A stretch of 34,365 nt of DNA from an uncultured Parvibacter sp. (GTDB lineage: Bacteria > Actinomycetota > Coriobacteriia > Coriobacteriales > Eggerthellaceae), in the NCBI GenBank assembly GCA_947649875.1, contig CANSTH010000011.1, forward strand, positions 1-34,365, in the 5' to 3' direction. This document shows positions 24,156 to 32,865 of the stretch, piece by piece. How positions within the stretch are numbered: position 1 is the first letter of the stretch; the number at the start of each line of letters is the position of its first letter. Below the pieces are notes generated by a model. That model did not search any database. It worked only from the letters and a program-made list of their open reading frames with translations, and was not told the origin of the DNA. The position numbers and the translations under genes were made by a program.

Positions 24156-25556
24156 CTAGCTGGATGCCGAAGGGTAGGCCACTGCACCAGTGGCAATGCA
24201 GATGACGCACAGCAGCATAAACGCGCAACCGATGGCCACCAATATGACCCCCAGGATAAGGCCCCTCTTGAACGTTTGGCCCTTCATGAAGGGAATGTGG
24301 CGCCGTAGCCAACGCTTGTCCAGCAACGCGTAGGCAATGCCGGAGAAGCAGGGCCAGAAGAACCCAATGTACTCCATGAGCAGAAACCACAAGGGTAATT
24401 GCTGGTCGTTCTGATTGGGATTCACCACCGCTACCGTACTGGCCAGCATGAACAGCCCCCAGGTAAGCAGCACCAACACGTTCCACACCATGCCCACCAC
24501 GATAGATGCCCGGTAGGCAGTAGAAGGGGAAGCTGGCGCCTGGGAAGAAATGCCAACCGGAGAGGACGCATCTGCAGCATTTGGGCTGGTTGATGCCGCC
24601 GAACATGCCGTTCCCACCACAGGAGAGGCGAATGCGGCCAAAGGCGCCTCAGAACCGGACGCTCCAGACGGCGGAAAAGCGGCGGACGAAGGAGGAGCCA
24701 ACGGCACTCCGGCCGCTTGCCCCTGTCCGGCCTGGGCACGATGCGGCATCTCCGCCTGGGCAGCGGCCATAAACGCCGCTTTTAGCTCTTGCACCGACTG
24801 GAAACGGGACGCAGGATCGAACGCGCAGGCGCGGGCCAGCACACCGCGCACAAGCGGCGGAATCTCCGGATCGGGGAATCCAGCGCGCACCACCGCTGGC
24901 GACGGCTCCCGCTCGGTGAGCAGGAAGTACAGAATCATCCCCAGCGCATAGCCATCGCTGCGCACGTCAGTTTGGCCGTAGCCGAACTGCTCGGGCGGCG
25001 CATAGGAGCGAGTGCCGAAGTGAGTGGTATCGCTATCGGCGCCGTCCCGGTAAGGGCGGGCAATGCCGAAGTCCAGCACCGTCAGCTGCCCCTCTCCCAC
25101 CAGCACGTTATCGGGTTTCAGGTCGCGATGGATGAGCGGTGAGGGCGCAAGCGAATGCATCTCGGCAACGCCATCGCACAACAGCGGGAACCAGCGAAGC
25201 GCCAGCTTGAGCGAGGGGTCGCAGGCAAACACCTCGTCCCGCAGCGTGCGGCCGGCCACGAATTCCATCACCACTATCAGCTCGTCGTCGCGACGATGCA
25301 CGTCGTAGATACGCGGCAGATGTAAGAAGCGCCGCCCCGCCCGCTGGGCCTCTAGCAAGTGATAATAGCCCTTCCCCATTTCCGCATCGCAGTTGATGCG
25401 CTTGCGCACAAACGGCCCCAGCTGCGCGTCGTTGGCCCCCACAAAATAAACCACTTCGGTGGTCTCGTGGGGCGACTGCTTTAGCACCCGTTGCACGCGA
25501 TAGCAGTCATCGCGTGCAAGGGCATCCAAGTATGTGGCAAGGGGATCGTTTTCCAT
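24156..25556 (-). CDS. Membrane-anchored Ser/Thr protein kinase
   Basis: Starting at the ATG at 25556, the protein has 466 residues; earlier TTG or ATG codons are possible and no start has a strong ribosome site. A Hanks-type kinase domain spans about residues 15-285 with IHRDLKPDNVLV, LDFGIARPY, FGTRSYAPPEQFG and SDGYALGMILYFLLT all intact, so it should be active. The glycine-rich loop is not canonical. A Pro/Ala/Ser-rich linker (about 300-365) leads to three membrane helices at the C-terminus rather than PASTA sensor repeats. It probably phosphorylates cytoplasmic or membrane partners encoded nearby, such as the XRE-type proteins. Confidence 0.88.
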   Translation of the reverse strand: MENDPLATYLDALARDDCYRVQRVLKQSPHETTEVVYFVGANDAQLGPFVRKRINCDAEMGKGYYHLLEAQRAGRRFLHLPRIYDVHRRDDELIVVMEFVAGRTLRDEVFACDPSLKLALRWFPLLCDGVAEMHSLAPSPLIHRDLKPDNVLVGEGQLTVLDFGIARPYRDGADSDTTHFGTRSYAPPEQFGYGQTDVRSDGYALGMILYFLLTEREPSPAVVRAGFPDPEIPPLVRGVLARACAFDPASRFQSVQELKAAFMAAAQAEMPHRAQAGQGQAAGVPLAPPSSAAFPPSGASGSEAPLAAFASPVVGTACSAASTSPNAADASSPVGISSQAPASPSTAYRASIVVGMVWNVLVLLTWGLFMLASTVAVVNPNQNDQQLPLWFLLMEYIGFFWPCFSGIAYALLDKRWLRRHIPFMKGQTFKRGLILGVILVAIGCAFMLLCVICIATGAVAYPSASS

Positions 25557-25653
25557 GGAGCCCATCATACCAAAAGCGCAGGACAGGCGCGCCCATGCCT
25601 CATCGGACTTCTGCCGATTCCACCGGCGCTCGATGCGACGCAAATGATATCCG

Positions 25654-26097
25654 TTAGCTGAGAGTAGGCTCGCCGAAGCGGTACAGGTCTTCCTCCACTT
25701 GCTGCAGCGATGCCCCGCGGTCGATGGAGAAGATGATGATGGCGTCGCGGCGGCTCTTGCAGTACAGCTCGTTGGCGCCGCCCGCCTTCAGCAACCGGTT
25801 AGTCTCTCGCAGCGTGCAGCCCATGGCCAGGGCAATCTTCAGCAGGTTGTCCCGCGAAGCCCGTCGCGCACCGGTGAAAATCTGATAGCCGAAGGTCTCG
25901 TTGATGCCCGCTTCTCGCACCACCGCCGCACGCTTCAGCCCCTTCGCCTCCAAGAGCTGGGCCAAATAGCCGCTCAAGCTGCGCTCCCCTACATCGGCTT
26001 TCTTGATGAAGGCACGCGGGTCGGGAGCTCTCAAAAGCTCTGCAAGCATGTCTTCTGTGAGCGGCTCTTCCACGCGCTTCTTTCTCCTTCGTCCCAT
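25654..26097 (-). CDS. Small XRE-like helix-turn-helix protein upstream of the kinase
   Basis: The ATG at 26097 has GGAG seven bases upstream and is preferred to the track's GTG at 26136; it gives 147 residues. The basic start (GRRRKKR) is followed by a Cro/CI-like helix-turn-helix: SLSGYLAQLLEAKGLKRAA, GINETFGYQIFTG and SRDNLLKIALAMGC. The C-terminal part (ALAMGC to FGEPTLS) is conserved-looking and has no known domain to me. Proteins of this build are commonly encoded just before Ser/Thr kinase genes in Gram-positive gut anaerobes, so it may be a kinase target. Confidence 0.8.
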   Translation of the reverse strand: MGRRRKKRVEEPLTEDMLAELLRAPDPRAFIKKADVGERSLSGYLAQLLEAKGLKRAAVVREAGINETFGYQIFTGARRASRDNLLKIALAMGCTLRETNRLLKAGGANELYCKSRRDAIIIFSIDRGASLQQVEEDLYRFGEPTLS

Positions 26098-26306
26098 TTC
26101 AGGCTCCGAACGGCAGAGGGTGGGGGCATTGGCCACCTTGTCTCGGTCTGCGCCGCTTCACGCTGCTGCAGAAACGTGGCGAATCGCCCGACCTCTGTCG
26201 TCTTCTCATTGTAACGGCAGATCGCCGCCCGAGGGAACAGCCCCCCGGTGCGGCAACCTGAAAACATCGCGGCATTCCACTGCTACTACCACTGTGCAAA
26301 ATTGCA

Positions 26307-26317
26307 AGATTTGTACG
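26307..26317 (+). repeat. AGATTTGTACG element, copy 1
   Basis: First of three exact copies of this 11-mer in the 421-base gap 26098-26518, which otherwise holds no gene I can support. Here it lies on the plus strand and is preceded by GCAAAATTGCA. Confidence 0.6.
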
Positions 26318-26428
26318 CCATTCCGATTAGTCGAATACCATTTTCAACGGCTCATTTGGGTGAGTGCGCCATTATGCCAGGTCACAGCCGTGTGCGAGAT
26401 TCGAAACGAGGGATACCTTCTCGATCGT

Positions 26429-26440
26429 CGTACAAATCTC
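26429..26440 (-). repeat. AGATTTGTACG element, copy 2
   Basis: Exact copy on the minus strand (GAGATTTGTACG), preceded on that strand by GCAAAAAAGC, so the similarity to copy 1 extends beyond the 11-mer. Confidence 0.6.
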
Positions 26441-26459
26441 GCTTTTTTGCGCGCCGAAG

Positions 26460-26471
26460 CGTACAAATCTC
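26460..26471 (-). repeat. AGATTTGTACG element, copy 3
   Basis: Exact minus-strand copy 31 bases from copy 2, about three DNA turns, preceded by CCGAAAAGAT. Same-face spacing suits cooperative protein binding. It sits about 50 bases beyond the DUF4190 gene end. Confidence 0.6.
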
Positions 26472-26518
26472 ATCTTTTCGGCCATCTGGATTCCGTTGAC
26501 CTTCGCACCCAGATGCCG

Positions 26519-27238
26519 TTAGCTCAGCGAGAACGTCTTTTCTGCAAGCAGCTCATCGCTGAAACTGAACAGCTCTTCCACCTCAACGGTCACATCGCTG
26601 GTATCCGTCAGCTCGTAGGCCAGCGCGTAGGTAACAGAGGCGCCCGGCTTAATCTCGCTCATCGACTTGCTGCTTTCCGCGCCGTCCACGCCGATGGCGC
26701 CCTCCAGCTGCATGCCATTCTGGAATGCCTTGGCACTTACCGCCACCAAGGGGCTAACGGCTTCATCGGAGTTGTTGACGAAGGTATAAGACACCAGGAT
26801 AGCCGGGTTGCCCTGGTAGTCATCCACTGTACGGGTCTCGCCGATGGTCACCTGGTAGTCGGCCGCCTCGCCGCCGCTCTGGGCTGCTTCCGGCTGCTGG
26901 GCTTCTGACCCCTGAGTCCCTTGGGCCGACTGCTGTGCCGCCTGCCCCGAGTCACCCTGCCCCTTGCCAGCGGCATCGGAGGCAGCCCCCGCACTGCCGT
27001 ACATCACCGCAGTCACCAGCAGCGCGATGATGCCCAACACTAACCCGGCAATGGCAATGCCCTTGCCGCCTTTCGTGCCCTTCACCGTTTGCCACACGCC
27101 GATGCCGCCAAAGATGATGGCCAGCAGCACGAACGGGAACGACAGCAGGTTCAGCAGCGGCACGAACGAGCTGACCAGCGCAATGATGCCGCATACCAGG
27201 CCCGCCACTGCAAGACCGGAGGTTGATTTCTTCTCCAC
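26519..27238 (-). CDS. DUF4190/DUF5067-like membrane-anchored protein
   Basis: The 239-residue protein starts at a GTG after AAAGGAGAAGG. Two membrane helices at about residues 8-45 and 60-82 form the DUF4190-like part (GLAVAGLVCGIIAL and GIAIAGLVLGIIALL). A Gln/Ser/Gly-rich linker leads to an outer domain (about residues 125-239) with YQVTIGETRTVDDYQGNPAI and AFQNGMQLEGA, the pattern of DUF5067 extracellular domains. The function is unknown; such proteins are surface-exposed. It follows the kinase group but reads away from the 26098-26518 gap. Confidence 0.82.
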   Translation of the reverse strand: MEKKSTSGLAVAGLVCGIIALVSSFVPLLNLLSFPFVLLAIIFGGIGVWQTVKGTKGGKGIAIAGLVLGIIALLVTAVMYGSAGAASDAAGKGQGDSGQAAQQSAQGTQGSEAQQPEAAQSGGEAADYQVTIGETRTVDDYQGNPAILVSYTFVNNSDEAVSPLVAVSAKAFQNGMQLEGAIGVDGAESSKSMSEIKPGASVTYALAYELTDTSDVTVEVEELFSFSDELLAEKTFSLS

Positions 27239-27363
27239 AATAAGTCCCTTCTCCTTTTGAGCTCTTGCTCATTACAAGACAAGGAAGAAGGGTGTCGGTT
27301 CGCCGCCCGCGTTTCATTAGCTGCCAGCTAAGGTGGCGAAGGAACGTATTGCCAGCGGAGCAG

Positions 27364-28026
27364 CTAAAACGAGCGCAGAGTGGGGTCGGTTTTGGGGGTG
27401 GTGGCCACGAACTTCAGGTAGTAGATGGCATCCAGCACGGCGGGGATGCACAGCAGGAGCAACGTGAGGGCCGCCTCGATGAGCAGATAGCTCATGTCGT
27501 ACGTGACCGAGTACAGGAAGTTCGCCCAAAAGCCGGCGCGATCGGGCGGATAGAACAGGTTGGCGGAAAGGACGTAACAGCCGCCCAGGCAGAACACTCC
27601 CAACAGATAGCCGGCCCGCAGCCCGAAGCTGTCGCGGGCCACGCCGTCTTCCTCCCATTGCACATGGCGCCGGTTCAGCAACAGCCCGCCCAGCGCGAAT
27701 GCCCCATAGGCCACCGGGTACTCCAGCAGCAGGGCACCGGGATTGTAATTGATGAACTCGCCGGTGAGGTAGGTTACCCCCAACTTCAAGAAGCCGAACA
27801 GCACCCCTATGCAAAACCCGTAGCGGGGACCGTAGAAGAAGGTGATCAGCCACAGGAACAGCAGGCTGAAACAGGTGACGGCGCCGCCATCGGGCAGCAC
27901 CACCGGCTTCACAGCCGACAGCAGAGTGGCCATAGTCAGCAGCACTACCGTCCAGAACAGGCGGTTGCCCCGCAGCCGATCAACGGGGCGAAGGCGGAAG
28001 TTCGGGCGCGTATCGATGGTTTCCAT
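27364..28026 (-). CDS. thiT: ThiT-like thiamine ECF transporter S component
   Basis: The ATG at 28026, with AGGAGGT five bases upstream, gives 220 residues; the track's GTG overlaps that ribosome site. Six or so membrane helices are visible. The ThiT pattern is recognisable: LPDGGAVTCFSLLFLWLITF followed by FYGPRYGFCIGVLFGFLK and LLLEYPVAYGAFALGGLL. ThiT binds thiamine and works with a shared ECF energising module encoded elsewhere. No TPP riboswitch is visible in front of it. Its ribosome site overlaps the stop of the GNAT-like gene, so the two are translated from one mRNA. Confidence 0.75.
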   Translation of the reverse strand: METIDTRPNFRLRPVDRLRGNRLFWTVVLLTMATLLSAVKPVVLPDGGAVTCFSLLFLWLITFFYGPRYGFCIGVLFGFLKLGVTYLTGEFINYNPGALLLEYPVAYGAFALGGLLLNRRHVQWEEDGVARDSFGLRAGYLLGVFCLGGCYVLSANLFYPPDRAGFWANFLYSVTYDMSYLLIEAALTLLLLCIPAVLDAIYYLKFVATTPKTDPTLRSF

Positions 28027-28035
28027 GGGCACCTC

Positions 28036-30039
28036 CTAATACCTGCGAGCTTCCAAATGACGCTTGCGGCGATGGTTTACCAGCACCACCAGCACCAGCA
28101 GCAACGTGCCACTCAAAATGCCGAGGTTGATGGTGGTCTCGGCGTATACCGCCTGAATGCCCATCTCCTGGTAGAAGCCCTGTAGCAGCTCGATGAACAA
28201 CGGCTGCAGCTGCGCTACCGCCAGCAGAATGGCCACGAAGTTTATCACCATGCCGTTGCGGCTCTCGGTGATGGCCGCCCGCGATGCCACCACGTGCTCG
28301 AGGTATTCCTGCTGCTCGTTGTAGGCATCGTGCAGCTGTTGATTGCCGAAGGCCTCCCGCAGCTGCGCCGCCTCCAGCTGCGACGACAGGTACTTGAAGT
28401 TCTGCATCTCCCAAAACCGTACCGTGGCACCGTATTCGCGGTCGATGATCAGCTTCGTTTCCGGCGTGATGTTGGTGCTCTCCTCCAAAATGCCCGTCAC
28501 CCGCTTCGCCGCCTTCGCCAGCGCCGTGTTCTGGAACAGCGTGAGGATGACGATGAACAGATAGTCGGCGAAGCCATCGATGCGCTCCTCGATGGCGGGG
28601 GCGAACTTTTTGTCGATGTACACCACCGCCCGCTGCGAAAGGTACACCTCATAATGGGCGAATTGGGAGCGGTTGCTGCAGCTGCTCTGCTGGATGCACT
28701 CGCTTTCGATGCAATACTCACGCTCGAAGTTGTGATAGGCCTCCCCCACCAGCATATCCTGTAGTTCCCGCAGGTCAGCGGGCTTTCGGGAAAGGCACAG
28801 GGCGCATACGCCGTTGCCGCAGGTATGCAGCCCAAACTTCTCCAACAAGTACCCGGCGAAGAAGATGTCGGGCGGCAACGGCTTTTCCGCCGTATCGTCC
28901 ACCGGGCTGTTGCCTTTCGCGCCCTTCGAGCCGGCCGCCTTCCCCTCTTCCACCTTCTCCTGCCCGGCAGGGCGCATCATAGCCCTCCAGCCCAGGGCCG
29001 ACACGCATTTGCCCACGTCCGGCGGCATCGCTACCTTCAGGTAGTCGAACGACATCTGGTCTTCCATCTGGGTAAACGAGTAGGAGAAGCTGGGCAGCAG
29101 TGTGCACAGCACGTACATGTGGGTCTTCGGATGGGCTATCAGCACGCTGTGGCCGCGGGCATGGCCGATAACCGTTTCCTGGGCCGGATCTTCCAGCCCG
29201 CTGTACTCATCGGTGGTCTGCAGAAAGTCGAAGCTGCCGATGTAGGCCAGCTCCAGCTCTCCCACCACCTCGTTGCTGCACTCGTAGGCGATGCAGTCTT
29301 TCAAGTCATCGATAAGCTCTTCCGCCAGAGCACGGTCGGCAGCTGTGCCCGGCAATACGGCGTGGCCCGCTCGATAGTCTTCCAGAAAATTCTCCAACCG
29401 CAGGTTGTCGCGGTGGTCGGCCATGGGCATCAGCAGGTACATATCGCCCTTGTAGCCCCTCACCTCCAGCTGCCCTGCCAATAAGTGCCGCAGCAGCTTG
29501 CCGTCGCAGATGTACACGGTGTTGCCGTCCTCCAGTGTGCGCACCTCGCGGAACAGGTAGTTGACCAGCGCTTTCTTCCCGTGGGGCGAAACCGCCGTGC
29601 CCACGATGTCGGTTATGGGAAGGCCCTCGCTTTCCAGCCGGTTGAGGTACTCCACCCAGCCGTTGGACAGCAGCTTTATCACCTCGGTGCCCTGGTAATC
29701 GGGGTGCACCGCCAACGAGATGACGAACAAGTGGTTGGCATCGGTGCGATAGGGCGCCACCTCTTCCGGCAAAATGTCATCGTCACGGATTACCGGACAG
29801 CGCTCCAGATTGTCGAGATAGAGCCCCTCTTCGCAGGGAAAGAAGTTGATGTAGCCGGCCAGACGGCCGGTTTCATCGTCCTCCACGAACACGAAGGAGC
29901 GGCGGTTTTTCAGGTAGCGATCCACCGTTTTCTGCGGGTCGCCCCAATACTCCTCGCTATAGCAGGTCTGGTCTACCGGCACCAGCTTGTCCAGATAGGC
30001 CGCGTCCACCTCTTCCCCGAAGCGCACCGTAAAGCTCAT
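28036..30039 (-). CDS. GNAT-like / Cys-rich / two-TM fusion protein, unknown function
   Basis: The ATG at 30039, preceded by AGAGGAG, gives 667 residues; the track ORF extends it falsely. Residues 1-190 resemble a GNAT acetyltransferase: FVFVEDDETGRLAGYINFF and SLAVHPDYQGTEVIKLL (acetyl-CoA-binding motif A). The middle has no family I know, with two cysteine groups, HTCGNGVCALC and YCIESECIQQSSC, in about residues 425-490, which might bind a metal. From about 520 the sequence is helical and ends in two membrane helices (VINFVAILLAVAQL and GILSGTLLLVLVVLV) and a basic tail, a layout recalling CorA-like or YagE/Rmd1 membrane ends, though no GMN motif is present. It is followed by thiT. Confidence 0.65.
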   Translation of the reverse strand: MSFTVRFGEEVDAAYLDKLVPVDQTCYSEEYWGDPQKTVDRYLKNRRSFVFVEDDETGRLAGYINFFPCEEGLYLDNLERCPVIRDDDILPEEVAPYRTDANHLFVISLAVHPDYQGTEVIKLLSNGWVEYLNRLESEGLPITDIVGTAVSPHGKKALVNYLFREVRTLEDGNTVYICDGKLLRHLLAGQLEVRGYKGDMYLLMPMADHRDNLRLENFLEDYRAGHAVLPGTAADRALAEELIDDLKDCIAYECSNEVVGELELAYIGSFDFLQTTDEYSGLEDPAQETVIGHARGHSVLIAHPKTHMYVLCTLLPSFSYSFTQMEDQMSFDYLKVAMPPDVGKCVSALGWRAMMRPAGQEKVEEGKAAGSKGAKGNSPVDDTAEKPLPPDIFFAGYLLEKFGLHTCGNGVCALCLSRKPADLRELQDMLVGEAYHNFEREYCIESECIQQSSCSNRSQFAHYEVYLSQRAVVYIDKKFAPAIEERIDGFADYLFIVILTLFQNTALAKAAKRVTGILEESTNITPETKLIIDREYGATVRFWEMQNFKYLSSQLEAAQLREAFGNQQLHDAYNEQQEYLEHVVASRAAITESRNGMVINFVAILLAVAQLQPLFIELLQGFYQEMGIQAVYAETTINLGILSGTLLLVLVVLVNHRRKRHLEARRY

Positions 30040-30095
30040 GGGCTCCTCTTTCACACTCCCGCTTATATATCGCCTGCCACCAAGCCGGCTTGTCG

Positions 30096-30467
30096 CTATT
30101 GCCCCAAGCCCAATGCTTCGGCCCACGCGGCTTCCCTGAAGCCGGGAACAATCGCAGCATCGGTTACCAGCAGCGGGCGCTTTACCAGCATGCCGTTGGT
30201 GGACAGCAGCTCGATCTGCTCCTCCTCGGACATGTCCGGCAGCTTTTTGGCCAGCTCCATCTCGCGATAGAGCATCCCGCTGGTGTTGAAGAAGCGCCGC
30301 AGGGGCAGCCCACTGCGACGGTGCCATTCCAGCAGCTCATCGGCGGTGGGGCGCTCGTTCACGATGTCGCGGTCGGCAAATTGAACGCCATGCCCTTCCA
30401 GCCACTGTTTCGCCTTCTTGCACGTGCTGCATTTCGGGTATTCCACAAACAATACGTCCTGCGCCAC
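30096..30467 (-). CDS. ArsC/Spx-family thioredoxin-fold protein
   Basis: The 123-residue protein starts at a GTG after AAGGAAGGAGC. It has the family pattern YPKCSTCKKAKQWLEGHGV near the N-terminus (CxxC redox pair), FFNTSG in the middle and LVKRPLLVTD with the conserved arginine-proline. Families include arsenate reductases and Spx/MgsR regulators; with CxxC it resembles the Spx-like 'arsenate reductase family' proteins whose substrate is generally unproven. It precedes the GNAT-like gene by 56 bases on the same strand. Confidence 0.85.
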   Translation of the reverse strand: MAQDVLFVEYPKCSTCKKAKQWLEGHGVQFADRDIVNERPTADELLEWHRRSGLPLRRFFNTSGMLYREMELAKKLPDMSEEEQIELLSTNGMLVKRPLLVTDAAIVPGFREAAWAEALGLGQ

Positions 30468-30575
30468 AACTGCTCCTTCCTTTAGCTGCGGCTATGGTAC
30501 CACGACTACATCGATACAATAGCCAGCCAGCGGATTCCCGCACGCCCCAAGACGAGGGACGATGACGCGCCCTAT

Positions 30576-31550
30576 CTACCTCTCGAACGGGCCGTTTACG
30601 CAGTTTTCGGGACGTTTGCCCAATACGGCGTCGATGGCGTTTTGGGTGCAGCGGGTGCGTAGCTCTATGGCCGACTCTTCCGACCAATAGGCGGCATGGG
30701 AGGTGAGCACCGTGTGCGGGGCTTCGCAGATGGGGGCGTCGAACGCCACTGGCTCCTGCTCGAACACGTCGATGCCGGCGCCCCAGAGCCGCCCCTCCTG
30801 CAGCGCTTGGGCCAGAGCATCGGTGTCCACCACCGCGCCGCGTGAGGTGTTCACCACGATGGCATCGGGCTTCATGGTGGCAATGCGCCGGGCGTTCAAC
30901 AGGTGATAGGTTTCCGGCACCAGCGCCGTATGGAAGCTCAGCACATCGGCGCGGGCGATGAGGTCGTCCAGCGCCGCATAGGGAAAGCCCTCGGGGGTCA
31001 AGCGCCCCGGCACCCCTTTTCGGTCCCAAACCACCACATCAAACCCCATGCCACGGGCCTTGCGCGCCACCGCCCGGCCGATGGAGCCGTAGCCCACCAC
31101 GCCGAAGGTGCGGCCGTGCACCTGCCCCAATGGGCGGCGCTTGCGGAAGTCCCATATGCCGTTTCGCATATCGGCGTCAATCTCGTTGATGCGCCGCAGC
31201 ACGCACAGCGCCAGCGCCAAGGCGTGGTCGGACACCACTTCGGTGCCGTAGCCGGGCACGTTGCACACCAAGGTGCGGTTCTTCGTGGCGGCGGCCACGT
31301 CGATGTTGTCCACCCCGGTACCGGTTTTGCTGACCACGCGCAGGTGCGGCAGCGCCTCGAACACCTCGGCGGTGAAGCTGCCGTAGGAGGTTATGGCGCC
31401 ATCGGCCCCCTGCAGGTGCTCGATTATCTCGCGAGGGCTGCGGGCATCCGCATCGTTGAAGGCGGCGAACCTGATGCCCGCCGCTTCTACCATCTTCCGC
31501 TCGAATTCCGAATCGCCGAAATCGGTATCGGTGACTACGATCTTTGCCAT
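30576..31550 (-). CDS. D-2-hydroxyacid dehydrogenase, C-terminal-binding-protein type
   Basis: This 324-residue NAD-dependent enzyme has the full two-domain layout: substrate domain at the ends and a Rossmann centre with GVVGYGSIGRAVA. The catalytic triad is visible: Arg in VNTSRGAVVD, Glu in GIDVFEQEP and His in VLTSHAAYWSEES. It would interconvert a 2-oxo acid and a D-2-hydroxyacid; the substrate is unknown. AAGGGG precedes the ATG, which lies 16 bases after the radical SAM stop, so the two form an operon. Confidence 0.92.
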   Translation of the reverse strand: MAKIVVTDTDFGDSEFERKMVEAAGIRFAAFNDADARSPREIIEHLQGADGAITSYGSFTAEVFEALPHLRVVSKTGTGVDNIDVAAATKNRTLVCNVPGYGTEVVSDHALALALCVLRRINEIDADMRNGIWDFRKRRPLGQVHGRTFGVVGYGSIGRAVARKARGMGFDVVVWDRKGVPGRLTPEGFPYAALDDLIARADVLSFHTALVPETYHLLNARRIATMKPDAIVVNTSRGAVVDTDALAQALQEGRLWGAGIDVFEQEPVAFDAPICEAPHTVLTSHAAYWSEESAIELRTRCTQNAIDAVLGKRPENCVNGPFER

Positions 31551-31566
31551 TGTTTACCCCTTCCGC

Positions 31567-32865
31567 CTACGCCAGCCGCAGCGCCAATTCCCGTACGGCA
31601 ATGCCTTCGGGATAATTCTCCAGCACGTTGAAGGAGATGGCCGGCAACGTGCCAGCGCCGGCCACCAGCGGCAGATGCCGGGGATGGAACTGCAGGCTCT
31701 CCTCATCGGGGTCTTCCTGGTATGGCACGCCGGCAGCTTTCAGCAGCTGCTTCGTAACCGCCATGTCGCCGTCGAACACTTTAGCGGTCTTCCAGAAAAA
31801 GTCCTCGTCGTCGAACAGCCATAGTGCGCCGTCCAGCCGCGCCTGGGTATTCTGCTGATGCATTTGCATGCGGTTTTTGTTCTCAAGCGAACAATAGTGG
31901 ATGCCCAGCTCAAGCCCTTGGTCCATGGCCCAATCCAGCAGCTGCAGGCAAGCCAGTTCACTACCGGCCACTGGCAGGCCGCCGGCATAGCTGTACTCAT
32001 AGGGAATGGCGAAGGGCGGGTTGGCAATCTGGTAACCACGGGCCGCAAAGGGCGCCCAATCGCCCATAGGGTAGCCGAATTCCAATAGGTTGATGCCGAA
32101 GGCGCCGATTGCGTTCATTCCCAACAGCAGCCCCTTCATCTCCTCCAGCATGTCGGGGGCCACGGGCATTTCCACCATCACATCGGGGATGAACTGCTTG
32201 GCCATGGCCAGACGGCGGATGGCTTCTTCGAAGGCGCCCGGCTCGTCCGGTTTCACCGAGAGCCGCAGTTCTTGCAGTCCGGCATCGGCCAGCTGTCTTG
32301 CCAGCCCCTCGTCCAGAAAATCGCCATCGGAGTAGAGGCGCAGGTGCGCCTGCGGGGCCGCCTCATGCACGTGAGCGAAGAAGGCCAGCGCCTCTTGGAC
32401 ATGCAGCAGCGGCTCGCCGCCGGTGAGGGCCACATGGGTCACCGGCACGGCGCCCTCCAGAAACTCGTCCACTTCTTGGCGCCAGTTCTTCTTCAGCAGC
32501 CGATCCGCCTCGTAGTTCACCTGGTTTTTGTTGAAGCAGAAATAGCAATCGCGGTTGCAGGCCAGCGAAAGGTAGAAGGTGCGGCTGCCGGGGTCGTCGG
32601 CGCAGGCCACGCAGGCACTGGAGAGCGGCCCGGTGGAGATGCTGGCTCCGCCGTTGCGGAAGCGGGCGCCCTGGGAGCGCAACTGCTTCAGCAGCGCTTG
32701 ACGCTGGGGCAAGTCGGCATCACGAGAAGCGAAGTCTACGCCGAAGCCAGCCAGACTGTCGATGTATTCCCGTTGGATGGCATCATATTCGGAAAGCCAC
32801 GCCGCCAACGTGGGGCGGACGGCTATGGCGTCTTGCACGGAAGAGCCGGCAGCGGTGTCTTGCAT
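31567..32865 (-). CDS. Radical SAM protein of unknown substrate
   Basis: The 432-residue protein has the radical SAM site CNRDCYFC (CxxxCxxC) near residue 110, followed by the ALTGGEPLLH SAM-binding motif. A CVAC pair lies about 20 residues before the site, and YCSLENKNR further on adds another cysteine, so an extra metal site is possible. I do not recognise a named subfamily. It is translated from an ATG directly abutting a 16-bp palindrome that contains its ribosome site. A joint pathway with the adjacent dehydrogenase is plausible but unproven. Confidence 0.85.
   Translation of the reverse strand: MQDTAAGSSVQDAIAVRPTLAAWLSEYDAIQREYIDSLAGFGVDFASRDADLPQRQALLKQLRSQGARFRNGGASISTGPLSSACVACADDPGSRTFYLSLACNRDCYFCFNKNQVNYEADRLLKKNWRQEVDEFLEGAVPVTHVALTGGEPLLHVQEALAFFAHVHEAAPQAHLRLYSDGDFLDEGLARQLADAGLQELRLSVKPDEPGAFEEAIRRLAMAKQFIPDVMVEMPVAPDMLEEMKGLLLGMNAIGAFGINLLEFGYPMGDWAPFAARGYQIANPPFAIPYEYSYAGGLPVAGSELACLQLLDWAMDQGLELGIHYCSLENKNRMQMHQQNTQARLDGALWLFDDEDFFWKTAKVFDGDMAVTKQLLKAAGVPYQEDPDEESLQFHPRHLPLVAGAGTLPAISFNVLENYPEGIAVRELALRLA

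Noticed and set aside
23779-24606. Long N-terminal extension of the XRE-membrane protein in the ORF track
   Set aside because: It overlaps the kinase gene in another frame and lacks domain features; the HTH begins right at the ATG at 23778.
28027-28035. TPP riboswitch ahead of thiT
   Set aside because: The preceding gene ends inside the thiT ribosome site and no conserved TPP-aptamer sequence was found there or before the upstream genes.
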